From the NCBI RefSeq assembly GCF_022810305.1, contig NZ_JALGQH010000010.1, forward strand, positions 96,285-160,284: 64,000 nucleotides of DNA, given 5' to 3'. Below, piece after piece: positions 1 through 9,150 of the stretch (position 1 is its first letter; the number at the start of each line of letters is the position of its first letter). The DNA comes from Rhodococcus sp. ARC_M6 (GTDB taxonomy: Bacteria; Actinomycetota; Actinomycetes; Mycobacteriales; Mycobacteriaceae). A program made the translations under genes and the position numbers. The notes under the pieces were generated by a model that saw only the letters and a program-made list of their open reading frames with translations, was not told where the DNA came from and did no database searches.

Positions 1-924
1 AGCAACGTTGCTCAGGCGGAACCGCAAGCGCGCGCTCACATCGATCGGATCGTCCAACTGACCCCCACCCGGAGTGCGGTGTTCGTCGACTCCCCGTCGA
101 TGCGACGGGAAATGCAGGTTCAGGTGTTGCATCCCGAGAATGGAACGGGCACACGGCCGACGTTCTATCTCCTCGACGGGGTGAGTGCCGGCTCCGAATC
201 CGGTTACACCGAAAGTACGTGGACTCAGAAGACCGACATCGAAGCATTCTTCGCCGACAAAGACGTCAATGTTGTTCTGCCCGTGGGCGGCACCGGAAGC
301 TATTACACCGACTGGCGCGCCGACGACCCGAATCTCGGTGTGAACAAATGGGAATCATTTCTGGCCGATGAACTGCCGCCCCTGATCGACGAGGCCTTTC
401 GTGGCAATGGAACCAACGCAGTGGGCGGAGTGTCCATGGGCGCGCTCGGGGCCGGTAACTTGATCACGCGCAACCCGGACTTGTATACGGGATTAGCCTC
501 GTACAGTGGATGTCTCGACAACTCTGCGTCGTCGTCGCAGGATTCCGTACGTGTCACGGTCGCCAGCAAGAACGGCGATGCCGCCAACATGTGGGGACCG
601 GTTTCGGATCCGGCGTGGCGCGACCATGATCCGTCCTACAACGCAGAGACGTTGCGTGGCAAGGCGATCTATATTTCTTCGAGCACCGGCTTGCCCGGAG
701 TGTACGACGACCTGTTCACTCCGGACGGGCGTCTGATTTCCGTCGTAGGCGGACCGTTGGAAGCGCTCGCGCATACCTGCACTCAACTATTCGAGAACAG
801 GCTTGACGGACTCGCAATCCCAGCGGAAGTCGCCTACCGGGACGGCGGAACCCATTCGTGGCCGTATTGGCAAGATGCACTGCATGATTCCTGGCCGACG
901 CTGCGATCGGCACTAGGCCTCTGA
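1..924 (+). CDS. Secreted esterase / mycolyltransferase-like alpha/beta hydrolase (5' partial)
   Basis: The reading frame is open from the first base, so the N-terminus and any signal peptide lie outside the window. The visible 307 residues resemble the antigen 85 / esterase D-like fold: an early segment on membrane-disrupting cargo style esters (PSMRREMQVQV), the YLLDG strand, a GTGSYYTDW segment and the nucleophile elbow GGVSMGALGAG, where the Ser is the expected nucleophile. A late HSWPYW supplies the likely catalytic His. Family members act outside the cytoplasm on acyl esters, and in mycolic-acid bacteria many transfer mycolates to trehalose or arabinogalactan. Whether this one is a mycolyltransferase or a simple esterase cannot be decided from the fragment. 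The next gene is convergent. Confidence 0.8.
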   Translation, partial: SNVAQAEPQARAHIDRIVQLTPTRSAVFVDSPSMRREMQVQVLHPENGTGTRPTFYLLDGVSAGSESGYTESTWTQKTDIEAFFADKDVNVVLPVGGTGSYYTDWRADDPNLGVNKWESFLADELPPLIDEAFRGNGTNAVGGVSMGALGAGNLITRNPDLYTGLASYSGCLDNSASSSQDSVRVTVASKNGDAANMWGPVSDPAWRDHDPSYNAETLRGKAIYISSSTGLPGVYDDLFTPDGRLISVVGGPLEALAHTCTQLFENRLDGLAIPAEVAYRDGGTHSWPYWQDALHDSWPTLRSALGL

Positions 925-944
925 AGTTCTACAGCGCTGAAGTT

Positions 945-1814
945 CTACTCTGCGAGAGCGAGTTTCAGTAACTTCATCGCGTCGTCGCGGGTCTGTGCAG
1001 CAGCGATGAATCCGGCTTTGTGGCAGAACACCGAAGTGTCGACGCCGGTTTCGGCCGCCATGTCCTTGCCATTGAGGCCACGCCACAGTTCCGGCAACAG
1101 CTTTCGTGAACCGAACTTCGAGTCAGCCGGCTTGACGGTCTGAATCGACCAGCCGCCATTGGTGTTCGGGAAGATCGTGAACAGCAGTTCCGGCTGAGCC
1201 GACGCTGCACGGCCATGCGGAATGAAGCGTTCCAGGACGACAAACCGCGGATCCGACGCCTTGGCGTAGGTATCGGCAAATTCGCGTTCGGCTGCTGCGT
1301 CGCCGGCGTACTTGGCGCGCAGGCGAATCAGGACCTGGGTTGCCAGAACCACTGCGAGCTCGAACTGTGTATCGAATTCTTCGTCGCTGGACGAGATGGG
1401 ATTGAACAGGTCCAGTACCGAAGACAGATCGAAAGGCTTGGTGCCGTACTCGTTGAGGGTGTAGATCTCCTGGCCGTTGTCGACTGCGTCGATGCCTTCG
1501 ACCAAGCGGCTGTCGATCCGGCGGCACACGGACTCGTCGCCACCACAGAACTGCAGGCCGAATTCCTGCCACAGCAGACCGAATGCCGAGTACAGAATGC
1601 CGTTGCTGCGCTCGCCCGCACCGCGCTGATGATGATCGAAGCGTCCGGCTGCGGGTTCGTAGCGGCCGCCGACGTCGAGCACGATGTCTGCGCTGTTCAA
1701 AACGTCCTCGTCGCGGCTGCGAACGACTGTGGCGTCGGGGTACAGCTGCTTGAGCAGCGATACGCCGAAGACGTCGTCTGCGTGGAATTTGCCGTTATGG
1801 GTCGCGATGATCAC
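945..1814 (-). CDS. MYG1-family (UPF0160) metal-dependent hydrolase/exonuclease
   Basis: This 289-residue protein starts with the family hallmark THNGKFHADDVFG (residues 4-16). It continues with LDVGG near residue 47 and FDHHQ near residue 60, the DHH-like metal-binding pattern that defines the MYG1 family. Eukaryotic MYG1 is a 3'-5' RNA exonuclease of nucleus and mitochondria; the bacterial members are poorly characterised, so substrate here is unknown. Length is close to the family norm and there is no signal peptide, so it should be cytoplasmic. It lies 37 bp downstream of a secreted 5'-nucleotidase gene on the same strand and may be cotranscribed with it, which loosely suggests nucleotide or RNA turnover. 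Confidence 0.85.
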   Translation of the reverse strand: MIIATHNGKFHADDVFGVSLLKQLYPDATVVRSRDEDVLNSADIVLDVGGRYEPAAGRFDHHQRGAGERSNGILYSAFGLLWQEFGLQFCGGDESVCRRIDSRLVEGIDAVDNGQEIYTLNEYGTKPFDLSSVLDLFNPISSSDEEFDTQFELAVVLATQVLIRLRAKYAGDAAAEREFADTYAKASDPRFVVLERFIPHGRAASAQPELLFTIFPNTNGGWSIQTVKPADSKFGSRKLLPELWRGLNGKDMAAETGVDTSVFCHKAGFIAAAQTRDDAMKLLKLALAE

Positions 1815-1851
1815 GTGTCGAGACTAGGCAATCTTGACCGCCTATGCCTAT

Positions 1852-3537
1852 TCAGTCGATGACATGGATTCGATCCGTGGGCGGCGGGGAGACCGGTGAA
1901 CCGGCTGTGAAGAGCGCGGTCAAGGCGTCCAGGTCAGTGCCCGCGCCGGTTGTTTCCGTCGACTGCCTCAGTGCGGTGAAGCCGTCGCCGCCGCTGGCGA
2001 GGAACTTGTTGACGGCCACGCGATAGACCATGTCCGGGCCGATATTCTGGCCGTTCAGGCGCATTTCCGAGATCCGGGAACCCTGGGGTGCTGTGCGATC
2101 GAGGGTGTAGGTAAAGCCGTTCGACGGTGCGAGGATCCGTTCGATGGTGCTGCCTTCGGTCGAGTATTGAAACTGCTGCTCCAGGGCTTCTTTCAATACC
2201 GAGCCTGTGACGGAGAGCACTTCGAGGCTGTTGCCGAACGGCTGGACCGCGTGAGCTTGGCGGTACGTCACCACACCCGGGCTGAGGTCTTCGCGGATCC
2301 CGCCGGGGTTGGTGAGCGCGATTTGAGCTCCGCGAGCACCTCCAGCGGCCAATTGGCCGTCGGCAACCAGGTTGCCGAGCGTTGATTCGGCGCCGACGAT
2401 GTGGTCTCGGGTGAGTGCGGCGGTGAGTGTCCCGACTGGGCGCTGCGCCACTTCCGCGGCTGCCTTCCACGCGCGATCCGATAGTGCCTGAACCTCGGAA
2501 TCCGGCGAAATATCATGCGTCACTATCTGATTGAACGCCGATGTCTGGTCGCGCACCACGTCGCGAGTGTTTCGGTCGATGGTCACATCGGCAACGGAGA
2601 CGATCCGGCCGTGCGAGGCGCCCTGCATCACAACGCGGGGATTTCCGGCCGGATCCGGGAATTCGCAGTTGTACTGCTGATGGCTGTCTGCGGTGAAGAT
2701 GACATCGACTTTGGGGGAAGCGCGCAACGCGATATCGCGTGCCGGCCCGGACGTGACGTTGCAATCGTTGGGTCCGCCGGCCCTGTCCGGTTCGTCGCCG
2801 CGGTGCAGCAGCACGGTGATGGCTTTGACGCCGAAGAAGTCGAGAATGTCGGCAGTGCGATCGATGGCCTCGACCTCGTCGCCGAATCTCAGGTCTGCGA
2901 TTCCGTCGGGTGAGACGATCTGCGCTGTGTTGCTCGGGGCAATCGCGATCACTCCGAACGGGATGCCGTCCACCATGTTGACGGTGAAGGGGAGTGTCGC
3001 GGGGGTGCCGTCGGCGTAGGTCATGTTGGCGGCCATCAGCGGAAAGTTGGTACCGCTGAACGACGGACTGAATGTGCACGCATTGGCGGCGGAGCATCCA
3101 CCCGATTCCAGGCGATGGAACTCGGCCAGGCCCTTGTCCAGCTCGTGATTACCGATCGCCGACGCATTGATCTGCATGCGATTGAGGAGTTCGACGGTCG
3201 GTTCGTCGTTGAACATCGAGGATTCCAGCGCCGACGCGCCCCAGTTGTCGCCGACCGAGTAGAGCAGCGAATTCGGGGCTTGGCTGCGCAGTTGCGAGAC
3301 ATAGGCCGCGAGGTACGCAGCGCCACCGGCGGGGGTCAGGGAACCGTCGGCCTGCATGATCTCGCTGCGTTCGCCTTCCGGGGGCAGCAAGCTGCCGTGG
3401 AGATCGTTGAACGCGAGTAGGCGGACCGAGAGCGTATTGACGGGTTGGGCTGTTGCGACAGCACTCAGGGAGGTTGCGGTGATGGCGAGAAGGGAAGCTG
3501 CGAGCACAGCACAAGCGCGCGTGATGCGTCGCGTCAT
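1852..3537 (-). CDS. Secreted bifunctional metallophosphatase / 5'-nucleotidase
   Basis: 561 residues. A classical signal peptide (basic MTRRITR, then a hydrophobic stretch ending near AVATAQ at residue 31) is followed by the calcineurin-like metallophosphoesterase domain: FNDLHGS near residue 43, GDNWGAS, GNHELDKG near 112, and an LLHRGDEP segment. The C-terminal 5'-nucleotidase substrate-binding domain shows NPGGIREDL and a QPFGNSL motif. Family enzymes hydrolyse extracellular nucleoside monophosphates or UDP-sugars to scavenge nucleosides and phosphate. The domain order and size match the UshA/NucA-type family. No LPxTG or lipobox is visible, so it is probably released or loosely envelope-associated. 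Confidence 0.93.
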   Translation of the reverse strand: MTRRITRACAVLAASLLAITATSLSAVATAQPVNTLSVRLLAFNDLHGSLLPPEGERSEIMQADGSLTPAGGAAYLAAYVSQLRSQAPNSLLYSVGDNWGASALESSMFNDEPTVELLNRMQINASAIGNHELDKGLAEFHRLESGGCSAANACTFSPSFSGTNFPLMAANMTYADGTPATLPFTVNMVDGIPFGVIAIAPSNTAQIVSPDGIADLRFGDEVEAIDRTADILDFFGVKAITVLLHRGDEPDRAGGPNDCNVTSGPARDIALRASPKVDVIFTADSHQQYNCEFPDPAGNPRVVMQGASHGRIVSVADVTIDRNTRDVVRDQTSAFNQIVTHDISPDSEVQALSDRAWKAAAEVAQRPVGTLTAALTRDHIVGAESTLGNLVADGQLAAGGARGAQIALTNPGGIREDLSPGVVTYRQAHAVQPFGNSLEVLSVTGSVLKEALEQQFQYSTEGSTIERILAPSNGFTYTLDRTAPQGSRISEMRLNGQNIGPDMVYRVAVNKFLASGGDGFTALRQSTETTGAGTDLDALTALFTAGSPVSPPPTDRIHVID

Positions 3538-3655
3538 ATGTCAAGCTCCCTTGCTCGGACCGATCTCGAACCTTCCTGAGTGTGCCTGGCCGTGATAACG
3601 AATTCTAGTGCTGCGCGTAACAGTTAGGTATCAAGTGTCACGCCGGCATGAACGC

Positions 3656-4777
3656 TTACGCACTGACGCCGATCCCTGCCAGGTGCCGTGCAGCGTCGGT
3701 TCGGGCGAAAGCGAGGAATGCGTCGTTCTCCTCCGGATCGCCGATGGTCATCCGGACGCCCTCGGTGCCGTACTGGCGAATTAGAATCCCAGCTTCGGTA
3801 CTTGCCTCGGCAAAGCCAGGGGAGAGGTCGCCGAGGGGAAGGTAGACGAAGTTCGCCGACGATTCCGGGACCGTGTAGCCGGCCTCGATCAACGAGGAGC
3901 GAACGCGCGTCCGCTCCGCGATGACGCCTTCGGTGCGAGCGAGGAGTTCGTCAGCCGCGGCCAGGGAAGCGATTGCGGCGGCCTGAGCGACGGCGCTGAC
4001 CGTGAACGGCGTGTGGACTTTGCCGAGCGCGGTAATGATCTCCGGATCAGCCACCGCGTAACCCACGCGAATGCCGGCCAATCCGTACGCCTTCGAAAAG
4101 GTACGCAGAACAACCACGTTGGGGCGGCTACGGAACAGTTCGATTCCGTCAGAATCGGAGCGGGAGTACTCGTAGTACGCCTCGTCCAGAGCCACGACAA
4201 TATGCGTCGGAACCGCGTCGAGGAAGCTCTCGAGTTCCGCTTTCGACAGCGCGTTACCGGTCGGGTTGTTGGGGTTGCAGATGAAGATCAGACGGGTGCG
4301 ATCGGTGATCGCGGCCAACATTGCGTCGAGATCGTGGCCGAACTCTTCGGTCAACGGAACCTTCACGGAAACTGCGTGGCCGACCTGGGCGACCACCGGG
4401 TACGCCTCGAAGGAACGCCACGCGAAGATCACCTCGTCGCCCTGGTCGCACGTGATCTGAACCAATTCCTGGCACAGCGTCACCGAACCGCAGCCGGCGG
4501 CGACATTCGCGGGTTCCACGTTCAGGAACGAGGCGAGCGCCTCGATGAGGGCGACGGCGGCGTTGTCGGGGTAGCGGTTCGCGTTCGCGACAGCGTCGGC
4601 GACGGCATCGCGAACCCCGGGAAGTGGGCCGATCGTCGTTTCGTTGCTCGCCAGCTTGATGGCGCCGGGAAAATTGCGTCCGGGAACGTAGGCGGGAATC
4701 GAGGCGAGGTCAGGCCGAATACGAGGAGTCACTCCCTGATTATGCGCTGCCGGATTCGGTGCGCTCGAGCCGTCCAC
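3656..4777 (-). CDS. pat: Histidinol-phosphate/aromatic amino acid aminotransferase
   Basis: A 373-residue class I/II PLP aminotransferase. It has the substrate loop KLASNET near residue 42, the CNPNNPTGN motif, DEAYYEY, and the PLP-lysine signature RTFSKAYGLAG with the Lys near residue 226. The C-terminus ends with a GVRMTIGDPEEN segment that positions the substrate-carboxylate Arg. It is most like the mycobacterial Pat/HisC2 branch, which transaminates aromatic keto acids; a histidinol-phosphate role is possible if there is no other hisC. Its start is divergent from the dienelactone-hydrolase-like gene, with only 17 bp between start codons, so the two promoters must overlap coding sequence or each other. 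Confidence 0.88.
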   Translation of the reverse strand: MDGSSAPNPAAHNQGVTPRIRPDLASIPAYVPGRNFPGAIKLASNETTIGPLPGVRDAVADAVANANRYPDNAAVALIEALASFLNVEPANVAAGCGSVTLCQELVQITCDQGDEVIFAWRSFEAYPVVAQVGHAVSVKVPLTEEFGHDLDAMLAAITDRTRLIFICNPNNPTGNALSKAELESFLDAVPTHIVVALDEAYYEYSRSDSDGIELFRSRPNVVVLRTFSKAYGLAGIRVGYAVADPEIITALGKVHTPFTVSAVAQAAAIASLAAADELLARTEGVIAERTRVRSSLIEAGYTVPESSANFVYLPLGDLSPGFAEASTEAGILIRQYGTEGVRMTIGDPEENDAFLAFARTDAARHLAGIGVSA

Positions 4778-4794
4778 GTGTCAGAGTAGGAGGT

Positions 4795-5514
4795 ATGTCG
4801 GGAATGTTCCGGGACACCGCGTATTTGCCGGGGGCCGACGGTGACGTCGCCATCGCTGTGCCGCTCACCGTGGTGGAACCTGACGGCCCGACGCGTGGTG
4901 CCATCGTCGTTCTTCACGAGGCGAGGCAGTTCGGTGAGGCGCTCCTGGAATTGATGTCAGCCCTCGCGCTCGAAGGCTGGGTGACCGTCGCACCGCATCT
5001 CTTTCATCGAGAACCCGAGCAGATGCACGGTGACATTTTCGGTGACAACCTTTTTGCCGACTTCGACGCCACCCTCGATTGGCTGATGGGGCGGGATGTC
5101 CGGGCCGACACCATCGGCGTCCTCGGCTTCGATGCCGCCGGTACCGCCGCAATGCTCGTCGCCACCAGCCGCCCGGTCGGTGCTGCGGTCAGCGTCGCTG
5201 CCCGCGGGATCGTCGACGCGCTGTCCGTCGACGCACAGGCACTCATCGAGGCCGCTGTGTCATTACAAGCTCCCTGGCTCGGTTTGTACGGCGACGACGA
5301 TCCTGCAACTCCACTCGAGCACGTCAACCAACTTCGAGAGGCTACGGCCAAAGCTGACGTCGCCACCTTGGTGGTGAGCTACGCCGGCTTGGCGCATCGC
5401 GCCGACGAACCACCACAGGTCTCCGACGGTCAGGACGAGGACGACCCGAATGCGGCCGCGATCATCGACGCTCGCACCAGAATCTTCGACTGGTTCGACA
5501 GCAACCTGCGATAA
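4795..5514 (+). CDS. Dienelactone hydrolase family protein lacking the nucleophile
   Basis: 239 residues from the ATG preceded by a strong AGGAGG box at 4788-4793, which is preferred over an upstream in-frame codon. The fold signature of dienelactone hydrolases is present: VVLHEARQFG near residue 39, a GVLGFDAAGTAAM segment where the nucleophile elbow should be, YGDDDPATP with the acid, and GLAHRADE with the His. In active members the elbow reads G-x-C-x-G or G-x-S-x-G; here the nucleophile position is Asp (GFDAAG). The acid and His remain. The protein is therefore either non-catalytic or uses different chemistry. It is followed by the tRNA-Ser/tRNA-Arg pair. Confidence 0.82.
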   Translation: MSGMFRDTAYLPGADGDVAIAVPLTVVEPDGPTRGAIVVLHEARQFGEALLELMSALALEGWVTVAPHLFHREPEQMHGDIFGDNLFADFDATLDWLMGRDVRADTIGVLGFDAAGTAAMLVATSRPVGAAVSVAARGIVDALSVDAQALIEAAVSLQAPWLGLYGDDDPATPLEHVNQLREATAKADVATLVVSYAGLAHRADEPPQVSDGQDEDDPNAAAIIDARTRIFDWFDSNLR

Positions 5515-5610
5515 GTGCCCGAATTGGGGCGCTGACCACTCGTTTTGCCTTTGGTGGTGAGACATGTGTAATCTTTCTTCCCGGCGGTCCGAAAGGATCG
5601 GAACCCCCAG

Positions 5611-5702
5611 GGAGGCGTGCCAGAGCGGCCGAATGGGACTCACTGCTAATGAGTTGTCCCTTTTACGAGGGACCGGAGGTTCAAATCCTCTCGCCTCCGC
5701 CA
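5611..5702 (+). tRNA. tRNA-Ser(GCT)
   Basis: A class II tRNA of about 89 nt plus an encoded CCA. The acceptor stem pairs GGAGGCG with CGCCTCC, the anticodon loop carries GCT, there is a long variable arm (GTCCC/GGGAC type), and the T arm contains GGTTCAAATCC. The GCT anticodon reads AGC/AGT serine codons. Confidence 0.96.
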
Positions 5703-5775
5703 CGCCGGTGATTTTGACCGGCGGGTTAGAAATGATAGAAATTACGACAGCACGACAAGCAGTACAACAGAACAT

Positions 5776-5848
5776 GCGCCCGTAGCTCAACGGATAGAGC
5801 ACCTGACTACGGATCAGGAGGTTAGGGGTTCGAATCCCTTCGGGCGCA
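5776..5848 (+). tRNA. tRNA-Arg(ACG)
   Basis: A 73-nt cloverleaf. The acceptor pairs GCGCCCG with CGGGCGC, the anticodon stem pairs CCTGA with TCAGG around a loop with anticodon ACG, and the T loop has GGTTCGAATCC. CCA is not fully encoded (ACA follows). It lies 73 bp after tRNA-Ser(GCT) and may share its transcript. The A34 of this anticodon is the natural target of the tRNA adenosine deaminase TadA encoded at 14018. Confidence 0.96.
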
Positions 5849-5855
5849 CAAACAG

Positions 5856-5889
5856 AACACCCCGTCACTTAGCAGTGGCGGGGTGTTTT
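5856..5889 (+). terminator. Rho-independent terminator after the tRNA pair
   Basis: AACACCCC pairs with GGGGTGTT, extended inward by a further short stem (GTCAC with GTGGC, allowing G-T), with a TTAGCA loop and TTTT directly after the stem. Confidence 0.85.
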
Positions 5890-5994
5890 GCGTTATGCGC
5901 TTGCGTGCATGACTGTGATCATCACCTCACCGTCCGGTGGACGCGCCCAATCGTGACTACCCACACATCGGTCGCAAATGCCCGATAATGACGC

Positions 5995-7182
5995 GTGCCC
6001 TCAATTGCCTCGTCGCTGTTCTGGATCGCGTTGATCGCTGCTCTCGCGCCCATCGTCGCTGGCCTGTTTCCGCGTCGGCTGGTGCCCGAAGTGGTGTTGC
6101 TGTTGGTCGCCGGAGCCGCCATCGGACCGTTCGCGCTCAATATCGCCGCGGAGAGCGACGCCATCGGAACTCTCCGGGAGCTTGGGCTGGGGATGCTCTT
6201 CCTCCTTGCCGGCTACGAGATCGACCGCAGTGAACTCAGCGGCAAGGGCGGTCGGCGGGCGCTGTACACGTGGCTGCTGTGCCTCGCTCTGGCTTTCGGC
6301 GTAGTTGCCCTGCTCGGCATCCGAAACGTGATTTCCGCCGAGGCTGCGGTCGCCATCGCGATGACGTCGACGGCTCTGGGTACGTTGCTGCCGATTCTCA
6401 AGGACAACAAACTCCTCGACACGCGTTTGGGTAAAACTGTTCTCAACCACGGCGCGGTCGGCGAACTGGGGCCCGTGGTTGCGATGGCTGTATTGCTCAG
6501 CGCGCGTGGCGCTTTCCTGTCGCTGGTAGTGCTTGCGACCTTTGCTCTGATCGCTGTGCTTGTTGCCGTTTTGCCGACAAAGCTTGTGTCGCAAGGGTCG
6601 TGGACACATCGACTCGTCCGTTCGGGTGCCGACACAACTGCGCAGACGACGGTCCGTCTGACGGTGCTGCTGCTGGTCGGTCTCGGTGTGCTGTCGGCCG
6701 TATTTTCCCTCGACGTCATTCTCGGCGCCTTTGCGGCGGGATTCATCTTGCGCCGCTTGATGCCTGAGGGTGACGAGCGGTTGGAGATCAAACTCGAGGG
6801 CATTGCTTTCGGATTCCTCATTCCGATTTTCTTCATCACGTCCGGAATGGCAATCGATGTTTCGGCAGTGGCCGCCAATCCTGTTGTCCTGCTCGCATTC
6901 CTGCTTCTTATCATTGTGGTCCGCGGTGTGCCGGTGTTCATCGCGACAAAGTTCGAGAAAATCGAACCACCTTTCAGTGCCCGCGAGAGTGCACAGGTGG
7001 CGCTGTACGGCGCTACCGGATTGCCGATGATCGTGGCCGTCACCGGGGCAGCCGTCAGTGCGGGTCAGATGTCGTCGGACAATGCGTCGATTCTGGTGGC
7101 AGCGGGTGCAATTACCGTTCTGCTCCTACCGATGTGTGCGACGCTGCTGAATCGGCCCGAGCAATCGAACAAGGTGAGCTAG
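5995..7182 (+). CDS. CPA2-type cation:proton antiporter (membrane domain only)
   Basis: 395 residues from a GTG start, almost entirely hydrophobic, with about 11-12 predicted membrane segments. It shows features of the KefB/NapA-type Na+(K+)/H+ antiporter fold: GLGMLFLLAGYEID near residue 60, the AIAMTSTALGTLLPIL segment, and GLPMIVAVTG near the end. The protein stops after the membrane domain, with no TrkA-N/RCK nucleotide-binding domain, so it belongs to the short form of the family. It would exchange monovalent cations for protons at the cytoplasmic membrane. The last 4 bp overlap convergently with the following hydrolase gene. Confidence 0.88.
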   Translation: MPSIASSLFWIALIAALAPIVAGLFPRRLVPEVVLLLVAGAAIGPFALNIAAESDAIGTLRELGLGMLFLLAGYEIDRSELSGKGGRRALYTWLLCLALAFGVVALLGIRNVISAEAAVAIAMTSTALGTLLPILKDNKLLDTRLGKTVLNHGAVGELGPVVAMAVLLSARGAFLSLVVLATFALIAVLVAVLPTKLVSQGSWTHRLVRSGADTTAQTTVRLTVLLLVGLGVLSAVFSLDVILGAFAAGFILRRLMPEGDERLEIKLEGIAFGFLIPIFFITSGMAIDVSAVAANPVVLLAFLLLIIVVRGVPVFIATKFEKIEPPFSARESAQVALYGATGLPMIVAVTGAAVSAGQMSSDNASILVAAGAITVLLLPMCATLLNRPEQSNKVS

Positions 7183-8417
7183 AGCCCCAACTGCTCGTCG
7201 AGCCAGTCGAACATTCGCTGATCGGTGAGGCGTCGGGCCATCGGCTGACAGTGAAGGTTTGCGCCCTCGGCGGCCGTGAAGGGAACAACGGTGGTGGGTC
7301 CGCCCGACAGTTCGGCGAGGCGAGACGATTGCCCCGGCCAGAACTGCTCCCCTTCGGGATCGGTGATCATCATGGGCGTGGTGATGGAGCCTGCCACATG
7401 CTCGAGGCGGTACTTCCGGACCTCGACGAGAGTGTTGTAGTAACCCTCTGTCAGATACGGCCGGGACCGGAATCGCCACAGGCGCGCAGCATCTTTCGAC
7501 GCCCTCATTCCCATGGCCATATCGCGGTCGAAAACCTCGGCTTTGCCCTCGTCCAGCAAGTTCTGCATTCCCCGCGGTATGTGCTTGAGCCACGACGCCG
7601 ACACATCGACTACACCGGGATCCGCGATGGCCGCGGCGATCCGATGCTCGAACGCCAACGCCTGCGGCACCCAGTAACCGCCCTGGCTTATCCCGTACAT
7701 CGCCAACTTCGACGCGTCGACGTCCGGGCGGTCGACGAGAAAATCGACGATGGGAGTGATGACCGCTTCCCAATCGTGGCGAAACGGAACATTGTGCTCG
7801 AAGAGCATGGACTGCTGGCCGGGTCCGTCGAACATCAGGACGTTGTAGCCGCGTTCCAAGGCGCCGGCGCCGCCGCTGACCCACAGTGAGCTGATGGGGC
7901 CGTCGCTGCCGTTCACCATGATGAGCGTCGGCCGACGGACCTCCCCGGGTGGACGGAAGAAATATCCCGGCATCGTGTTGTCCTCGTACGGAATTCGAAC
8001 GCGTTCGACGGGTTGCGCCGTGGTGTCGACAAAACGATCCCAAGCCTGCCGGTGATGCCTGAATGTGGGTACCAGTACCGAGTCGTCGTTGAGACCGTCG
8101 ACTGCATTGACTGCAACACCGAAGTACGACGCTGCACGCAGATATGCATTCGATGCACTGCGCGGGTGCCCTGCGTTCGCCGATGCTTCGGCTTGCTCGA
8201 AGATTCGGGAACCCAGATCGAACCAGGCCTCGTACCACCCCTCATGGTCTTTGTCTCCGATATCGGTAAGGGATGAGAGCACTTCTCCGGTATCGGACGC
8301 CCCGTACGTAGCGTGACCGAGGAGGATTCGCAGTTCGTAGTCGAAAGACTCGTTGCGATAAAACCCGGTGGAAAACGCCTGATGCGGGTGGGAGAACAAC
8401 GACGACGCTAGGGACAT
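7179..8417 (-). CDS. Alpha/beta hydrolase with N-terminal cap (FrsA / dihydroxypseudooxynicotine hydrolase-like)
   Basis: 412 residues from the ATG at 8417, which has an AAAGGTG box just upstream; an in-frame extension of 46 residues is Cys/Trp-rich and unlike the family. An all-helical N-terminal region (about 1-135) resembles the cap of FrsA/DUF1100 and C-C bond hydrolases. The alpha/beta core follows, with LIMVNGSDGP, the nucleophile elbow YGISQGGYW, an acid in ITDPEGEQFWPG, and a C-terminal NLHCQP His. Enzymes of this type hydrolyse diketone-like or amide substrates. Substrate is unknown. The gene is tail-to-tail with the antiporter. Confidence 0.8.
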   Translation of the reverse strand: MSLASSLFSHPHQAFSTGFYRNESFDYELRILLGHATYGASDTGEVLSSLTDIGDKDHEGWYEAWFDLGSRIFEQAEASANAGHPRSASNAYLRAASYFGVAVNAVDGLNDDSVLVPTFRHHRQAWDRFVDTTAQPVERVRIPYEDNTMPGYFFRPPGEVRRPTLIMVNGSDGPISSLWVSGGAGALERGYNVLMFDGPGQQSMLFEHNVPFRHDWEAVITPIVDFLVDRPDVDASKLAMYGISQGGYWVPQALAFEHRIAAAIADPGVVDVSASWLKHIPRGMQNLLDEGKAEVFDRDMAMGMRASKDAARLWRFRSRPYLTEGYYNTLVEVRKYRLEHVAGSITTPMMITDPEGEQFWPGQSSRLAELSGGPTTVVPFTAAEGANLHCQPMARRLTDQRMFDWLDEQLGL

Positions 8418-8481
8418 TGGCACACCTTTGGTAGGTCCGTCTATTCCAGGATCGCCCGAAACCGCTGTGTCAAAACCTTTT

Positions 8482-9141
8482 CTATGGCCGCCACACTGCA
8501 AATCCCAGTGTGCACAGCCACAACGACATACCCAGAACCTGTGCGCGTTGAGCAATTCCCAAGCCCAGGTTACCGCCGCCGGCCAGTTCTATTCCGTTAG
8601 TTGTCAACATCCATACCGTCGCAAGGGAAGTCGCGATCAAGATGCCCAACCCAGCCGTGCGCAGTGACGGGTATTCGCGGTATCGAAAAGCGCCAACCGT
8701 AAACGCGATCATTGCGATAAAGATCGCGAAAACCGCTACGCTGCTGGTCAACGCATGAATATGGTGCAATTGCGGGAGTAGTCCGCCCGGCGCGCTCGCC
8801 TCACAACTCGCCCCGGAACACTCCAGGGGAAACGATGCGTCGGCGATCGTGGCAATGCCGAACACTGCCAGCGCTATCCATCCCGTGACGTAGAGCTTGC
8901 GCCGCGGAGTTGTGAGTAGTCCCAGCGTCGCTGCCACCAACATCAAACAGGCAGAGAGGATGTCGGCGTTGCTGAATACGTCGCGATACTTCTGATTTGC
9001 GGTATCGAGTTCACTGAGAAACGACGTCACGGGATCAAGTCCGGTTGGGAGGAAGAATTCGAGAATCCACGACGAATAGACAATTCCACCCAGTGCCAGC
9101 GCGACCGCCAAACCCCATCGCGCCCCGTTGCGTTCCTTCAC
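8482..9141 (-). CDS. DUF998 integral membrane protein
   Basis: 219 residues with six or so hydrophobic segments: an N-terminal helix, the SFLSELDTANQ segment near residue 40 typical of DUF998, and a LHHIHALTS segment near 130. A pair of cysteines in the extracytoplasmic-looking loop ECSGASC could form a disulfide. DUF998 proteins have no established function. It is upstream of and on the same strand as the hydrolase gene, with a 64-bp gap. Confidence 0.72.
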   Translation of the reverse strand: MKERNGARWGLAVALALGGIVYSSWILEFFLPTGLDPVTSFLSELDTANQKYRDVFSNADILSACLMLVAATLGLLTTPRRKLYVTGWIALAVFGIATIADASFPLECSGASCEASAPGGLLPQLHHIHALTSSVAVFAIFIAMIAFTVGAFRYREYPSLRTAGLGILIATSLATVWMLTTNGIELAGGGNLGLGIAQRAQVLGMSLWLCTLGFAVWRP

Positions 9142-9150
9142 ACTGCGAGC

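Noticed and set aside
5611..5848. Integration (att) site at the tRNA genes
   Set aside because: No integrase and no repeat of the tRNA 3' end was noticed in the window.
7126..8238. 370-codon open frame on the minus strand
   Set aside because: It is out of frame within the alpha/beta hydrolase gene, which has convincing motifs.
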